Assembly (NCBI GenBank): GCA_003049465.1
Contig: PYSS01000053.1
Span: 58,398-122,397, forward strand
Length of the DNA stretch: 64,000 bases
Reading direction: 5' to 3'
Origin: Magnaporthiopsis rhizophila
Lineage: Eukaryota > Ascomycota > Sordariomycetes > Magnaporthales > Magnaporthaceae
Position numbers and translations under genes: made by a program. Numbering within the stretch: the first letter of the stretch is position 1; each line of letters opens with the position of its first letter. The notes below the pieces were generated by a model. The model had not been told where the DNA came from, did not search any database, and saw only the letters and a list, made by a program, of their open reading frames with translations. Shown piece by piece: positions 24,203-36,157 of this stretch.

Positions 24203-26287
24203 CGAGAAAGCGGAAGTAGTCGAGAGACTAAACGCGACTGTGGATATACATGGATGAGACGCTGGGTGGTCGTGGGTCATTATTCCTTATTCTTTTTTTT
24301 TATTATCACGCATACTTCACGGCGCAGAACAAAAAAAAAAGGAGGCGGCCATATATCCTTTGTCGTGACGGCTCTTCCTTCTTCCTCTTCTTCCCCTTGT
24401 TCTCCTTCTTTTCCTTCTTCTTCTAATCTGTGTTTCCCCATCTCTATGCCGACTTCACATGTTTGCGTGTCTGCATCCGGAGGGGGAGGGACAGGAAAAG
24501 TGGCAGATGATATCCACGGGCGGGGACAATGCATAAAACACCTGCATGGCGGGGAGCCATATGTAACATGTTGTGCCTAACTGCCTCGGTGGGCGGACCT
24601 CTTGATGCCCAAAGGCCAAAGGCAGCGAGTATCTCTACACTACACCTCATCTAATGAAGGCTCTGTTGTTAGTCGAGTCTAAATTCCTGATAACCAGTTT
24701 TTGGCGGGGTTGCTGATGTGGCTGGCGTGCGTTGCTGAGGCCATGTGACATGTGCTGTGTGAGCTGGGCCCCCATGCATGCATGGCATCCAATTCCATCT
24801 GGCCGTGTGCAGGGTTATGCATGCTCGATCTGGCTGAGTTGCAACGGCTTGTTCCGCACAACCGAGCATTAACAGGCTTGTTTATGGATGGGTGATCGAC
24901 GGCGCCCGTTTATCAGATCGTGACGCTGATGGATGAGATGCATGAATCATCACACCAGACATCCATCGACCACCTACATATCACACACTCTCTCTCTATC
25001 CCGGGGACCGCCGACAGGGAGGATTGCAATTCGTGGAAAACATGTCGCTCGCCGCCCACCGCTTCTTGATAGAACGAGAACGAACGAACGAGTGCATCGT
25101 CGAAATGGTCCGGGGAGCAGCTCCCGGTGTGGGGTTTTTTGTCGTTACCCGCCGGCCAACGCACACCGCAGCCACGTCTCCACGTCAAGCGCTATTCTGA
25201 GTGGCAGGAGCAGGGGGTAGAAGCCGTCCCATGGTTGAGGACAGAAAAAAAAAAAGAAAAAAAAAAAGAAAAAAAAATGGCGAAGAAAAATGGTGGAATG
25301 GAGGGCCCGGGAAATCCGTCAATACCACCCACCCACATGCAAATTCGGGGAAGCTGGAAGCTCCTTGCTGCTACTGGAAAGGCGTCATTTCCTGGAGAGG
25401 CCAGCAGTGTTCTTTTTTTTTCTTCTTCCAATCAGCCAGCCATCACATTTTTACCCGGTAAATGGAATACGACACTTGGCCAGTCACCTGGCAGTGGCAG
25501 ACACAGAATTGGCGAGTCGACAGCACCTAACCACTGCAGAAAGAGGTTGCAGGAGCTTCTTTCCTTGCAGGCCACAAAAAAAATACATTTCCCTGTGCTC
25601 TTCTGCAGGCGCTTCTGCATGAGCCCCCGACCCTTGCCCAACTGGACCGAACGATTGCCCAAAACCCCACCCCCTGCAGCCATCGTGCAGAACAGGCGGT
25701 CGCGCGACAACACCTCATTGCTGCTCTAGCCCGAACCAAACGAACCGAACACGCCCACCGCCATTCCCTCCACTGGCCTCGGCAGCAACCACCAACCCAC
25801 CCCCAGCCACCACCTACCACCGGCCGCTCCGTTCGACCCCGACCGTCCGTCTCTGCGCCCGCATAACAGCCGCATACAAGAGGCCCACGACTCGCCCTCC
25901 CCTCGTTCCCCTTTTTTCCCGCGCCCCCAAGCCCATCCGTTGCCTAGAGGGCCTCGGACCGCGGGCACTCGTCACGTCATACCAGCACATCGACGAACCC
26001 AGCGACCGAGGACGTTCGTCCTCGCGTTGGGTTGCGCGCGAGCGCCCAACAAGAAGCCGCAGCAGCAGCAGCCTCCGAGGGAGCGCGAGAGGGGCAGGAG
26101 GAGAACGCGCGGGCCGCCTCCCAGCACCACCAGGACCAACAACAACAACAACAACTACGGCTACTTGGACAGCAGCGGTAGGGACTGGTGCGCGTGCTGC
26201 CCGTTCTGCACCCAAGACGCCTACGCCACCGCCGGAGGGCCGTCGTCCTTCCAGACCCTGGGCCCGGCTGCCGCTCCCGACGGCATA
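24203..26287. other. Intergenic 2.1 kb, SepH 3' region and ICE2 leader
   Basis: No gene model is supported. The left part is T/C-rich (24360-24430) and probably the kinase 3' UTR. An A/G homopurine tract lies at about 25240-25278. The right 350 bases are C-rich and continuous with the ICE2 frame but lack any in-frame ATG before 26288, so they are best read as its 5' leader. Confidence 0.45.
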
Positions 26288-27722
26288 ATGCTGTGGCTCT
26301 TCCGCGTGCTGTTCGGCGCCGTCTTCCTGCTCAGCATCGTGCTCTCCATCCCCATCGCCTTCGACGTCGGCGGCCGCGATGCCGGACTCGCCTACTCGCT
26401 CTCTCTCTTCGCCTTCTACCTGCTCTACTCGTCGGCCAAGCTCCTGACGCCCGAGCGCGGCTCCCACTTCCGCGCCGCCCTGAGCGGGCTCCTGCGCTTG
26501 GCCCAGTGGGTCGTCATCCCGACCCTGCTCATATGGGCCCTCAGCCGCTTCTCGGTGGACGACAACCAGTCCCAGTCCGGCGCCGACTGGGTCAAGAGGA
26601 CCCTCGGCCGCGCCGGCAGCCTCGGCACGCACCCGCCGCCCGAGAGCTGGCGCGACTGGTTCTTTGGCCAGCAGGGCGTGCTCGAGACCGTCACCCTGGG
26701 CGGCTGGGATAGGAGCCTGAGCTACTCGAGCCCCGTCTTTCAGCTGTTCGAGGGCTTCTGCAGCCTGCTGGTCATCCAGGCCGCCGGCCAGATCACCAGG
26801 TGGCTCGTCAACCGTGGCAGGAGCGACACGTGGATCGTAAGTGCATGACCTGATATCTCCTCGTTCCACTCTGTGTGCCTACCTTGTTTGCTAACTTGCT
26901 TTACAGATCGTCCTCCTGGTCTTTTCCGCATCCGTCATCGCGAGCGCCGTCTACTTTCTGTGGAGGGTGGTGCACTTCCCCCAGATTAGCAACGGCGACG
27001 CCACGCTGATCGGCGTCACCATGACGACGGCCTTTTTCCTGGGCGCCTACGGCATCAGCAGCGGGCGCGGGAACCCGGTTGAGTCGTCGCTTCTCTTCGC
27101 CTACATCGTGCTCTGCGTCTACCAGATCTTCACCGACTACATGCCGTCTGACGCCGCCGCCGCCGCCGCAGCCGAGGCGCAGGCAGGCGGCGCCGCGCAG
27201 CCCGACTTCCCGCCGCTGCCTCCCGTCATCATGGCGTCGTACTCGACGCTGCTTCACATGCTGGGCAGCCTGCCGTCGGCCGTCAACTCGTCGCTCACGT
27301 TCCTGTACGCGGCCTTCCAGACCATCACGCCGTCCGTCATCATCTCCCTCGCCTACCGTATCACCGTCTTCTACTGCGCGACGCGCATAATACCCGCCGT
27401 TCGCGAGTCGGGCGCGCGCGCGCTGATGCAGGAGCCCTCGTTCGAGGACACCGACGCCGCCAGCAAGCTGTTCGGCTACCTCTCGTGGTTCTCGCCCTCT
27501 ATCCTCATCGCCGTCTACACGAGCCTGCTGCTGCAGCACTTTTCGGTCTCCGGCGACGGCGTCGGCGGCGACCTGGGCTGGACGCTCAAATCTGGAGACG
27601 CCGGCGGCAACGTCTGGCGCTGGGTCAACGTGGGCGCCACCATGTCCATGTACGCCGTCGAGCTGTACCTCGGCAGCGACGACCCTGACACGGGCATGAC
27701 GGCCCATTGGAAGAGCGATTGA
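26288..27722 (+). CDS. ICE2: ICE2-family ER membrane protein
   Basis: Two exons (26288-26836, 26907-27722) give 454 residues with about eight to ten hydrophobic segments. Family landmarks are LSIPIAFDVGG at the N-terminus, FEGFCSLLVIQAAGQITRWLVN, SDTWI joined to IVLLVFSASVIASAVYFLWR across the intron, and GRGNPVESSLLFAYIVLCVYQIF. These align with yeast Ice2 (for example its VIESSLFFAYIV stretch). Ice2 is an ER polytopic protein needed for cortical ER structure and lipid-droplet/membrane lipid balance. A Pro/Ala-rich loop with a poly-Ala run follows FTDYMPSD and is probably cytosolic or lumenal linker. The start is the first in-frame ATG (26288); the open frame continues 5' but only from a TTG. 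Confidence 0.9.
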
Positions 27723-29088
27723 GCAGCCTGTCTCGAGAGAGAGAGAAAGAAACACAAACAAACACAAACAAAAACAACCATCCAACCCAAAAAAAAAACA
27801 CCAGAGTGGCGTCCTCACGTTGGCTCCCTTATCTCGAGGGGGCGGATGCCCTCACAATTATACCCCACAGGAAACTTTGGACAAGATGTTTCCTTGTTAC
27901 AACCCATTCCCCCTGCTCAGCCTTCTTTCCTCCCACTCGCTAGCTCTCTTCACGTCTCTCCATCTCCCAAACCGCCGATGTACGGCTCATGCTTATGAAT
28001 TTCCTTTTACCTCGTCTTATCATATTCGGGAAACCTTGCTCCCATTTCATTATGACCAACCTCGTTCAATCATGGGTGGTGGGTGGCTTATGAAATTACA
28101 TGGCGTCGTATTTTCTCCGACTCCCTTCGTTTTCCATCACGACATGAACAAAACAAAACACCTCGAGGACTTTTGTCCTCTGAGCTTTTAAGAGGCCGGG
28201 CCAAGGCCAAACCCGCACTCTTCATATTTGATATTTTCTTTTGTTTTTGGTTACCCTTTTTCTTTTCTTTTTTTTTTTTTGGCCTCATTTTAACGCAAAG
28301 CATCAGAGAGACGTTTATGACAGAGCAAGCGTGAAAAGGGGGGAAACGAAACGAAGGCGCGGCCGAGAACCGAGAGTATCATCCATTTACTCCTCCAAAT
28401 GCGGACTTTTCTATGTCTATGGTTATCACGCAAAGTTTGAATGAATCATCTGTCTCTAGCAAATTGGCGTCTATCCTTGTTTTTTGCTTTTAAAAACTCG
28501 AATCTTGCCTCCCCTCCAAAACTGGTACGACGCTGCCACCATGCGTTATGCCGATGCAAATGGGCTCCGTTCTGGAAGCCGCTTCAGGCTCTGACCACTT
28601 GGTCTGCCCTCGACCTCATGTGATAAATCACCACCACCACCATTTTGGTGGGCCGTGAAGAACCCCCGCCCCGCTTCGGCCATCCCGACCCAGGACCGTA
28701 AAAACCGTCCTTGGCGTGGTGATGACAAAAGTTGCAATGCTATCCAGATCCCTCGCCAGCTCTCTTATTAGATAGGTATAAACTTCCTCTCCTCCTGCAC
28801 GAGCTGCCCGCCAAGCAACGAGTTCGTTACGCGCTCGTCGCAAACAGTGCTTGGATGTCCCACACCCCTTTAGGTTGCAACGCCCACTCGAACGTGCATG
28901 ACGGGCCCACCGCGAGTGAGAGTCTGTCGGGCCAGGGAGTGTTCGAGAACCCGATAGCATCCTGAGTATTCCGTGCTGCCATTTCCAAGGGGCAGAAAGA
29001 GGCGCGGTGCCGCTGTGGCAATAATATCGGGGGGTTTGGCTCGCACTGCAGAGAGGGGTGGGAAAAAAAGAAAGTTGCTGGGGCTGGT
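27723..29088. other. Intergenic, convergent ICE2 / eIF3j
   Basis: About 1.4 kb between two stop codons. It is more AT-rich than the coding regions and T-rich at 28230-28280. No gene was seen, and it probably holds both 3' UTRs. Confidence 0.45.
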
Positions 29089-30248
29089 TCACATAAAGTC
29101 GTCGCTGTTTCAGCAGAGATGATGAGTCAGTCACAAGAACCCCTCGATACACAGGTAGATCAAGGTAGGGCCATCAGAAGAGGGGCAGCAAGACTCACTC
29201 GCCAAAGCCGCCCTCATCATAGGCAGCCGTGTCGGGGACGTCGACCCTGGTGGCGACCAGCGAAGTCTTTGTCTTTGCCGCCTTGGTCTTCTTGACGCCC
29301 TTCCTCTCCTTCTCGGCCTTCATCTTCTCGTTGCTGAGGGCCGTCAGGCGGCTCGAGATCTTCTTGACCTGATCCGACGGCAGGTCCTGGGCCAGTCCCT
29401 TGACGAACTCCTCGAGGAAGGGCACGTATCCGGCGCGCTTGGGGTTGGCGCCCAGGATCGGCACGAGCGTCTCGCGCAGCAGGTCCCACTGGGCCTTAGT
29501 CGTAGGGTTGAAGAGCGGGATGGTCTCGAGGTCGACCGTCTTTGTGGGGTCCTTGGAGTCGAGCACGACGGCGGCACCCTTGCCGACGACCTTGCGGCCC
29601 GCGGGCACACCGCCGACGTCGCCGAGCAGGTCCTCGGCGTGCTTCAGGTCGCTCTCCTTCTCGGTCCGGCGCAGGCGCAGGCGGCGGGCGGCCTCGTCCT
29701 CCTCCTCGTCGCTGTCGTCCTCGGCGTCGAGCTCCTTGCGGCGCTGCTGGTGGGAGGCTATGCGCTGGGCCTTGGACTTCTTGTTCGCTGCGGCCTCGGC
29801 CTCGGCCTTGGCCTTTGCCTCGGCCGCCTTTTTGGCCTTCTCGCGCTCTACCTCGGAGTCCTCGGCGGCGTCCCACGATTCGAGCACGTCGTCGTCCTCG
29901 GCCTCCTCGTCGTCGAACTTGCGGCGGACCTGGACGGGGGCAGGGCCGCCCGCTGACTCCTCGGAGCTGGACTCCCCAGAGGCTTCATCATCTATCGTGG
30001 GCGAGGATCAAAGGCTCCGTCAGCTTGACTGCAAATTTATGGATTACTATCCGCCACGACAGACATCTCGACTCCGCCGAGCCGACGAAACGGTGGGCTA
30101 TATCTGGTTTAGGTGGCCGTCGCCGGTCGAGAGCCGTAGATGGGATCACGACGGCGTTCCAGCCTGCCCCTCAACACCAGACGCGGGGATGGATGATGGC
30201 GATGCGGAAAATAGTGAGATTCAACTTACCCCACTTCTTAGGCGGCAT
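29089..30248 (-). CDS. hcr1: Translation initiation factor eIF3 subunit j (Hcr1)
   Basis: Three exons (30248-30230, 29991-29199, 29104-29089) give 275 residues. The protein starts MPPKKWDDE, has an acidic N-terminal region (DDEEAEDDDVLESWDA, where the conserved Trp sits), a long charged coiled coil rich in Lys/Ala/Glu, and the core VDLETIPLFNPTTKAQWDLLRETLVPIL. It ends GGFGDDDFM, the usual eIF3j tail that contacts the ribosomal decoding centre. Without the third 16-nt exon the frame would stop as GGFGE; the GTGAGT donor at 29198 and the AG before 29104 rebuild the conserved tail. eIF3j joins eIF3 to the 40S subunit and helps with start-site scanning and ribosome recycling. It is divergent from the alternative oxidase. 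Confidence 0.95.
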
Positions 30249-31392
30249 GTCGACTCGGTTGGCGGGGGGAAGAATCTCTCCTTTGGGAGTTGAGCCGAGG
30301 TCGCAGAAGAACCGTGATGTTCTGTATCTGTATCGGGACCAAAGGACAGGTTTGTTGCGCACGACGCATGTGCGTGAAGAAAAAATAAAATTTAGATCGT
30401 TGGGCAGCCGCTGCTTGCCGGACCTATCGTTGGGCAGAACGAATTGAGCGTGGAAAAACGCGACAAAATTCTGTGTGTCAGACGTCGATGCCTGGAGGGG
30501 TAAACGGGGCAGGACCCGCCCCGCCTGCGAGGCCCGCGCCTCTTTGCTTTGTTCTCAACTTTGCTCGACCGCCGTTTCCAGGTGAGACTGGCGGCCAGAG
30601 AAAACGAGGTGGACGGATGGAATTGAACTGAATGGAGCAAAGTAAAAATAGAACACAACCACACACACAACCGACCGAGCCACACCCACGCCCTAGTCGA
30701 TCATCGTGGGTCGGGTGGCTGCATATTTCGCGATTGCAGCCAGGCAGCCACATTCATTCCATTTCTTTTATCAACATCGGAATCGGGTGGCGGGCAGATC
30801 CAGTCACCAGCTGTTGCCTTGCTTTGAGACGGCGAATCCGACGAATTTTTTGTTTCGTGAGTAGACGGGGACTCGGGAATAATCCAGGTAGAGTAAAACG
30901 CTTTAATCCGATGGCCGTAGGAATAAAATTGTCGCGGCCGAGGGCGACACCATCCGAGGGAGCACAACAAAACAAGCCGGCTGTGAGTCAGGCAAACCAA
31001 GCCACGGGCTTTGCTCCATTGGGCACACTAAGGTCCGTAAAGCCACCCGTGCTCACCTGCATTTTCCGATCAAAGGATGGTCGGCAGCGCGAGTGGCACG
31101 TGCCACATCCTGGCGAAAATGCAACGGAACCGCAGCGCTGGGTGCCTTCCCGGCCGGCCCCGTTAAACAGGTCCCCGACGACCCGATTAGGCAATCCAGC
31201 TCGCCGCAAAGCCCAGGGGTTTGGGCTGTGGACAGAGCCCGCCGGGAGCCGCAGAAAAATATTACATCATGCTCAAAGAACAAACGGCGGCTGGGCTACG
31301 GGCTGAGCGGCGGGTCGCCGACTGGTCTCGGTCGTTTCCACAGCAGGACAGCTAAGGATTTGTACTGTGTCCGTGAATGAGCCAGGCGTCTG

Positions 31393-31405
31393 CCGGGATG
31401 AGCCG
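31393..31405 (-). promoter_or_regulatory. Candidate CGG-N7-CGG zinc-cluster site (AIM-like)
   Basis: CCG, seven bases (GGATGAG), CCG, which reads CGG-N7-CGG on the minus strand. It lies 358 bases upstream of the oxidase start. In Neurospora, an alternative oxidase induction motif of this layout is bound by zinc-cluster activators. Such a 6-base constraint occurs by chance about once per 1.5 kb of GC-rich DNA, so the assignment is tentative. Confidence 0.35.
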
Positions 31406-31506
31406 ATTACGCCTGGGCCAGCCCGGATGTTCTTCGTTTGCGCTGGGCGTTGCTCTGTGGCTTGCCACGAGCTGACCGAAATGACTACATGACCGCTCCG
31501 TATGCA

Positions 31507-31514
31507 TATAAAAA
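31507..31514 (+). promoter_or_regulatory. TATA-like box of alternative oxidase gene
   Basis: TATAAAAA lies 249 bases upstream of the oxidase ATG. That would place transcription start near 31540 and give a leader of about 220 bases. Assigned by sequence and position only. Confidence 0.4.
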
Positions 31515-31762
31515 TGAATGATCAGGCGACGGCGTGGCTGCCGGGCACATTCCACCCTCGATCATCAGGCTCCCACAACCTTCACTTGCTGCGACCTCTC
31601 GATAACAACGATAGCATTTTGTATAGACTTGAAGTCTATTGTCTTGCCACGACTTCACCCTCCTGCGCTGCCTGATCAGTGATATCCGGCAGCGCGCTCA
31701 CTCCAGAAAAATCTCATCGCCATATCATCTTCAGCTCATCGTCCAATCATAGCCCTGTCCCA

Positions 31763-32901
31763 ATGCTCGCCCCGAGAGTCAACGCCCGGCTCTGCTCGCC
31801 GCGGCAGGTTGCCCAGCTCGGCAAGGCGGTAGCAGCGCCCCTCTCCCACGGGCATCTGGCTGGTAGCAGCTACCCGATCAGCCTCCGCTTGGCCTGCGTC
31901 GCGAGCTCCGTCGCGCCCCGCTCCTTCTCCACGACGAGCACGGCGCGACTGCGAGACTTTTTCCCCGCCAAGGAGACGGCGTATATCCGGAAGACGCCGC
32001 CGTCATGGCCCCACCACGAGATGACGGAAAAGCAGATGGTCGAGGTCGTCCCCGGGCACCGCGAGCCTAAGACGGTCGGCGACAGGCTTGCTTGGTCCCT
32101 AGTTCGAATCAGCCGCTGGTTCATGGACCGGTGCAGCGCAATGTCTTCTGACCAGCTCAAGGGGCTGAAGCCTCTAACCGAGAGCCAATGGCTTACGAGG
32201 TACATCTTCCTTGAGGTATGTAGTTTTTTTTCAGTCTCCTCCCGGTCCGCCCAAAAAAAAAAAAAAAACCTACCGGCTCTTTCTAACATGCTTCTACTTT
32301 GACGGCGCAGTCGATCGCTGGCGTTCCAGGCATGGTCGCCGGCATGCTCCGGCACCTGCATTCGCTCCGGCGGATGAAGCGAGACAACGGCTGGATCGAG
32401 ACGCTGCTGGAGGAGGCCTACAACGAGCGCATGCACCTGCTCACCTTCCTCAAGATGTGCGAGCCCGGCTGGTTCCTCAAGATCCTGATCCTGGGCGCAC
32501 AGGGCGTCTACTTCAACGCGCTCTTCATCGCCTACCTTGTCAGCCCAAAGATCTGCCACCGCTTCGTCGGCTACCTCGAGGAGGAGGCCGTGCACACGTA
32601 CACGCGCAGCATCAAGGAGCTCGAGGCCGGACAGCTGCCCAAGTGGTCCGACCCCAAGTTCAAGGTGCCCGAGATCGCCGTCACCTACTGGAACATGCCC
32701 GAGGGCCACCGCACCATGCGCGACCTCCTGCTGTATATCCGCGCCGACGAGGCCAACCACCGCGGCGTCAACCACACGCTGGGGAACCTCGACCAGAGGG
32801 AGGACCCGAACCCCTTCGTGAGCGACTACAAGGGCGGCAAGGAGCGCCCCGTCGCCTTTACCCGACCTGCTGGTTTTGAGCGGAGCGAGGTCATCGGCTG
32901 A
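31763..32901 (+). CDS. aox: Alternative oxidase, mitochondrial
   Basis: Two exons (31763-32215, 32311-32901) give 347 residues. The first 65 or so residues are rich in Arg, Ser and Ala and lack acidic residues, fitting a mitochondrial targeting peptide. All di-iron ligands are visible: E151 in LESIAG (formed across the intron), E190 and H193 in NERMH, the LEEEA motif at 240-244, and E298 and H301 in RADEANH. The enzyme oxidises ubiquinol and reduces oxygen to water at the matrix side of the inner membrane, bypassing complexes III and IV without proton pumping. In fungi it is usually induced when the cytochrome pathway is blocked. The start is the first ATG of the frame. The intron ends after an A16 run and has a CTAAC branch-like site. 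Confidence 0.96.
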
Positions 32902-35900
32902 GCGTTCCTCTCAACACGTCAAACTCTTTCACAGTTGTTGTATATTTTTATGCCTGTTGTATCATCATTGGGCTTTTGTGTTATGGGGTTTAAAAAGGCG
33001 CTCTTGAGACTAGAGAATCAGGGTTCCATCGCATTTCTTGTTTGTTGTTTTGGCATTTTATGTAAATCTGTTTACACTATACCCAGTAATCTCCCAATCT
33101 GCATTCACGAAGTGGCACCATATCTGCCGGAAGCGTATAAATATGTGGATGACGTGCAAACCGGATTTGTGAGAACCCAGATGTTCAACAAACTCCCGTG
33201 GTATCGGAAAGTCCGAAGTGTTTGAAACCGTCAATCGCATGGCAAAAAACGAAAAAGCAGGTTGTTGTTGCCTGCCGAATGGGACGGAGAATAAGGGGCT
33301 CAAGTTGGCCTCCCCACCCTGCCCCTGTCTCGTGCAACGCCATTCGGTTTATGTCAGGGTGCAGACCGCCAGGCTGACAGGGAGGGAAAAGGTCGGGAGA
33401 TGGATGGATGATCACCCCGTGAGCGAGGGAGTGCCGTCACAGTCACGGTTGGCAGAGACCGAGCGTGATGGGGCACGTGAGGGATTTCAACCCGATTTTC
33501 CGTTCATCCAAGAACCAGAGGGACCCAAGGTACCGCCTGCAAGGGCCGACGGCCGGGTCTTCCCAGCTGCGTGGGAGATGGAAGGGAGAGACGGGAGAGA
33601 TCGAATGGACAGCGAGCGGTTTGATTCGATCTAGAGCGGTGCATCCAATATTTGACACGTTGCGGAACCTGACGAATGGCGTTAGGCGACACCAGACGTC
33701 ATATCCCGCGCGCGACTATTTCGGTCCTTGAGCTCGGGCAAGTCTTGGGATGGTGCGGGTGGGCTGGTACACACTAGCGGACGATTAGGTGAGATTTTGC
33801 TTCCACCTATCCCGTTGAGCCCATTTTTCTCGTTTTGTGCCCAGTGAGATGTAGTTAGGCATCCGTGTTATTCCTTGGCGCCGACCGCTGCGGGTTGAGT
33901 TGTTTCAATCATAGGTTGCTTTTTGCTTCTGGCCTTTTTCGCTGCTGTTGTTGTACAGGGAATAACGTGGGATGCGACCGGGCTGGGCGGCTAATGTTCG
34001 CGGTCGCATCGCGCACAGTGCCCAGACGCCCCTCATCCTGTCATGCGGGGGCGCGCTTCGCAAGTGCAAGCCCCGTGCGAATAGGCCCGGCGTAGACTGG
34101 GTCGTGGGCCTTGGTTGGACTGCCAAGTCTGGCGACAGGCCGGAGAAGCAGCAGTAGCAGCACACATCTACCTCTGGTATTACAGATTGATCCTTCCATG
34201 GAGACTCGGACCACAATCCAATCTCCTGCCACCAGTGGATGTATGATGTGCGGATTAGAGCCTGTTCGGGCTGCAGCAGTGACAGGCACCGAGCGCCAAG
34301 TGCCTGCCTGTCCAACCAGCGCTTACGGGAGCGTCGATCCACCACCTGTCTGTCTGGTGGCCTCGCGGAGAGAATGGCTTGGCGGTCGGGCGGCCTCTTT
34401 TTGCATGTTTGACCCCCCTCCCTGGCGCACTTTCGCTACCACTTGGGGCTCCCTGCGACATGCCAGCACAAATCCTGCCTCAGCCAATGGGTGGCTGGTA
34501 GCACACGACCGAGACATTCTTTTGCTTGTGCAGGTCTTGTACCTGTGCCGTAGCAGGAGCCCAACTACCGCCGCTCTCTTGGAGGCGCCTTGGTTTGCTC
34601 GACGCCCGCCCGACTCGGATGGTGCTGGGACCGGTCTTGCGTACAATATATCCTGCACAGGTACTGTCGCAGATGCCTGGGTTCGGTTCCGTTGGCCACT
34701 CTTCTCGTCCACCCTCCCTTTCAACCCTGACGCCTCCTTCCGCTTGGCCCGTCCCCTCCTATCGCAAGCGACAAGCGCCAGCCTCTTCAGCGACTTTCAG
34801 CGGCACAAGTCATAACTCTAAAGCTAAAGCGCCATTCCTAGGCGCCACAAGAACCGCAGACGGGCACTCGGTGTACCGGTAGACGGGTGGAAGGGCGAGA
34901 TAAGCTTCGACCAGCCGCCCAACCGACAGGCAGGCACCGGGCGGGATTTTGCTACCGGCTGTATCATTCATCTGATTTTGATTCCCTCTATTTTTTTTTC
35001 AACTCGATTTTCCCTCTTCACCGCCCTGCTATTACCTCTTTCCTGCGATTATTATCCTTTCGATTTCCACACCCCTCAGACCACGGAGAGGCGCCGGATC
35101 CGAGTGACAGGACAGGGAGGCACTGTCGGCGCGTGTGGACGGCATTCCTTGAAACCGGCTCCTCCACGCATCCACAGCTCTTGCACAGCCTCCCCGCGGT
35201 CGCAACCCACGAGGCGAAAAGAAGCAAAAGAGCGGGCGCGCATGTGAGACGGCACTTGTCGGTGAAGCGTTTGGCCGGACAAGGACTGGCAAGAACCCAG
35301 GCTTCCATTCCAGCGTTCCCTGCCAGCCAGCACTGCATCCTCGGGCACGGCGCGCGCACTGGGAGAAACCCCCACTACCATTGAAGAAACTGCCCGGAGG
35401 GGAAATTGGATTGAGCTTGGCTCGCCCGCTTCCCACGTCTGTGACCATCGACCTTTGGGAGCAACCCAAGAAAGACCCAGCCAATATAACAACTGGAGGG
35501 AGTTGTGGTTATCAGGTTTAATTGACTGATCGATCGATCGGTCGTCCTCCCGAGTCCTTCACTTCACAGAAGCGACCCCGACCTTCGATTGAAACCCCTC
35601 GTCGCATTCTCATTCTCGAGGTTTTTCGTCCAGGCCGGGTCGCGGTTCGCCAGCCCGCGCAAAAAAAGACGCAAACCCACAGCGGGCATTGATTGAACCA
35701 GGGGCATTGATCGCATCGGCCAGCTCCTGAACACCTGCCCCTCTCGCCTCCCCCGTCTGCACGCGCAAAGAGCAGCAGAGTGCTGGTTTAGGACCCCGTC
35801 CGTCCAGAACTCGCGCGACCGGCTCTCTCTATCCCAAACAAGACCAAAAATCGGCTTAACCTGGCGGCTTGCTCCCAGGGCTGCTTGAAGAGGGGCCAGT

Positions 35901-36157
35901 GGACTCCACAGACCCGCTCCGCTGCAAGTCGAGGTGCAGGGAGGTCCCCTGTAATTTCTGGCGCTGGGCGGCTCCCGCTTCTCGTCAGCACTCAGCACGC
36001 TCCCAGCTACACAGCCCCCCGCCTTCGCAGGCATAGCCACGGTGCCTGGCAGACTCGTGCTGTGACTCGCTTTCTGCCTTGCCTCGATTCTAAAGACGGA
36101 AACACCTGTGCAATCCCATCGCCAGACACCCTCCTTTCACACCACCGCAGTAGCACC
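32902..36157. other. Gene-free 3.3 kb upstream of crz1
   Basis: No reading frame here has a domain or a supported exon chain. The left 300 bases are probably the oxidase 3' UTR. The remainder is probably the promoter and long leader of crz1: the crz1 frame stays open back to about 35885 but has no ATG before 36158. A (GATC)-rich word lies near 35528-35543. Confidence 0.45.

Larger units (their letters stand above)
30249..31762. promoter_or_regulatory. Shared divergent promoter, eIF3j / alternative oxidase
   Basis: About 1.5 kb without a supported gene. On the oxidase side there is a TATA-like TATAAAAA at 31507-31514 and a CCG-N7-CCG element at 31393-31405 (CGG-N7-CGG on the other strand). 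The rest has no element I recognise. Confidence 0.5.

Noticed and set aside
29542..30447. 300-codon frame on the + strand
   Set aside because: Antisense of eIF3j; Arg/Pro/Ser composition mirrors its charged codons.
34111..34815. 234-codon frame upstream of crz1
   Set aside because: No domain, no splice partners and composition like spacer; overlapping frames on other strands are of similar length.
35885..36157. N-terminal extension of Crz1
   Set aside because: The frame is open but contains no ATG; the first ATG at 36158 gives the expected MDQ-type start.
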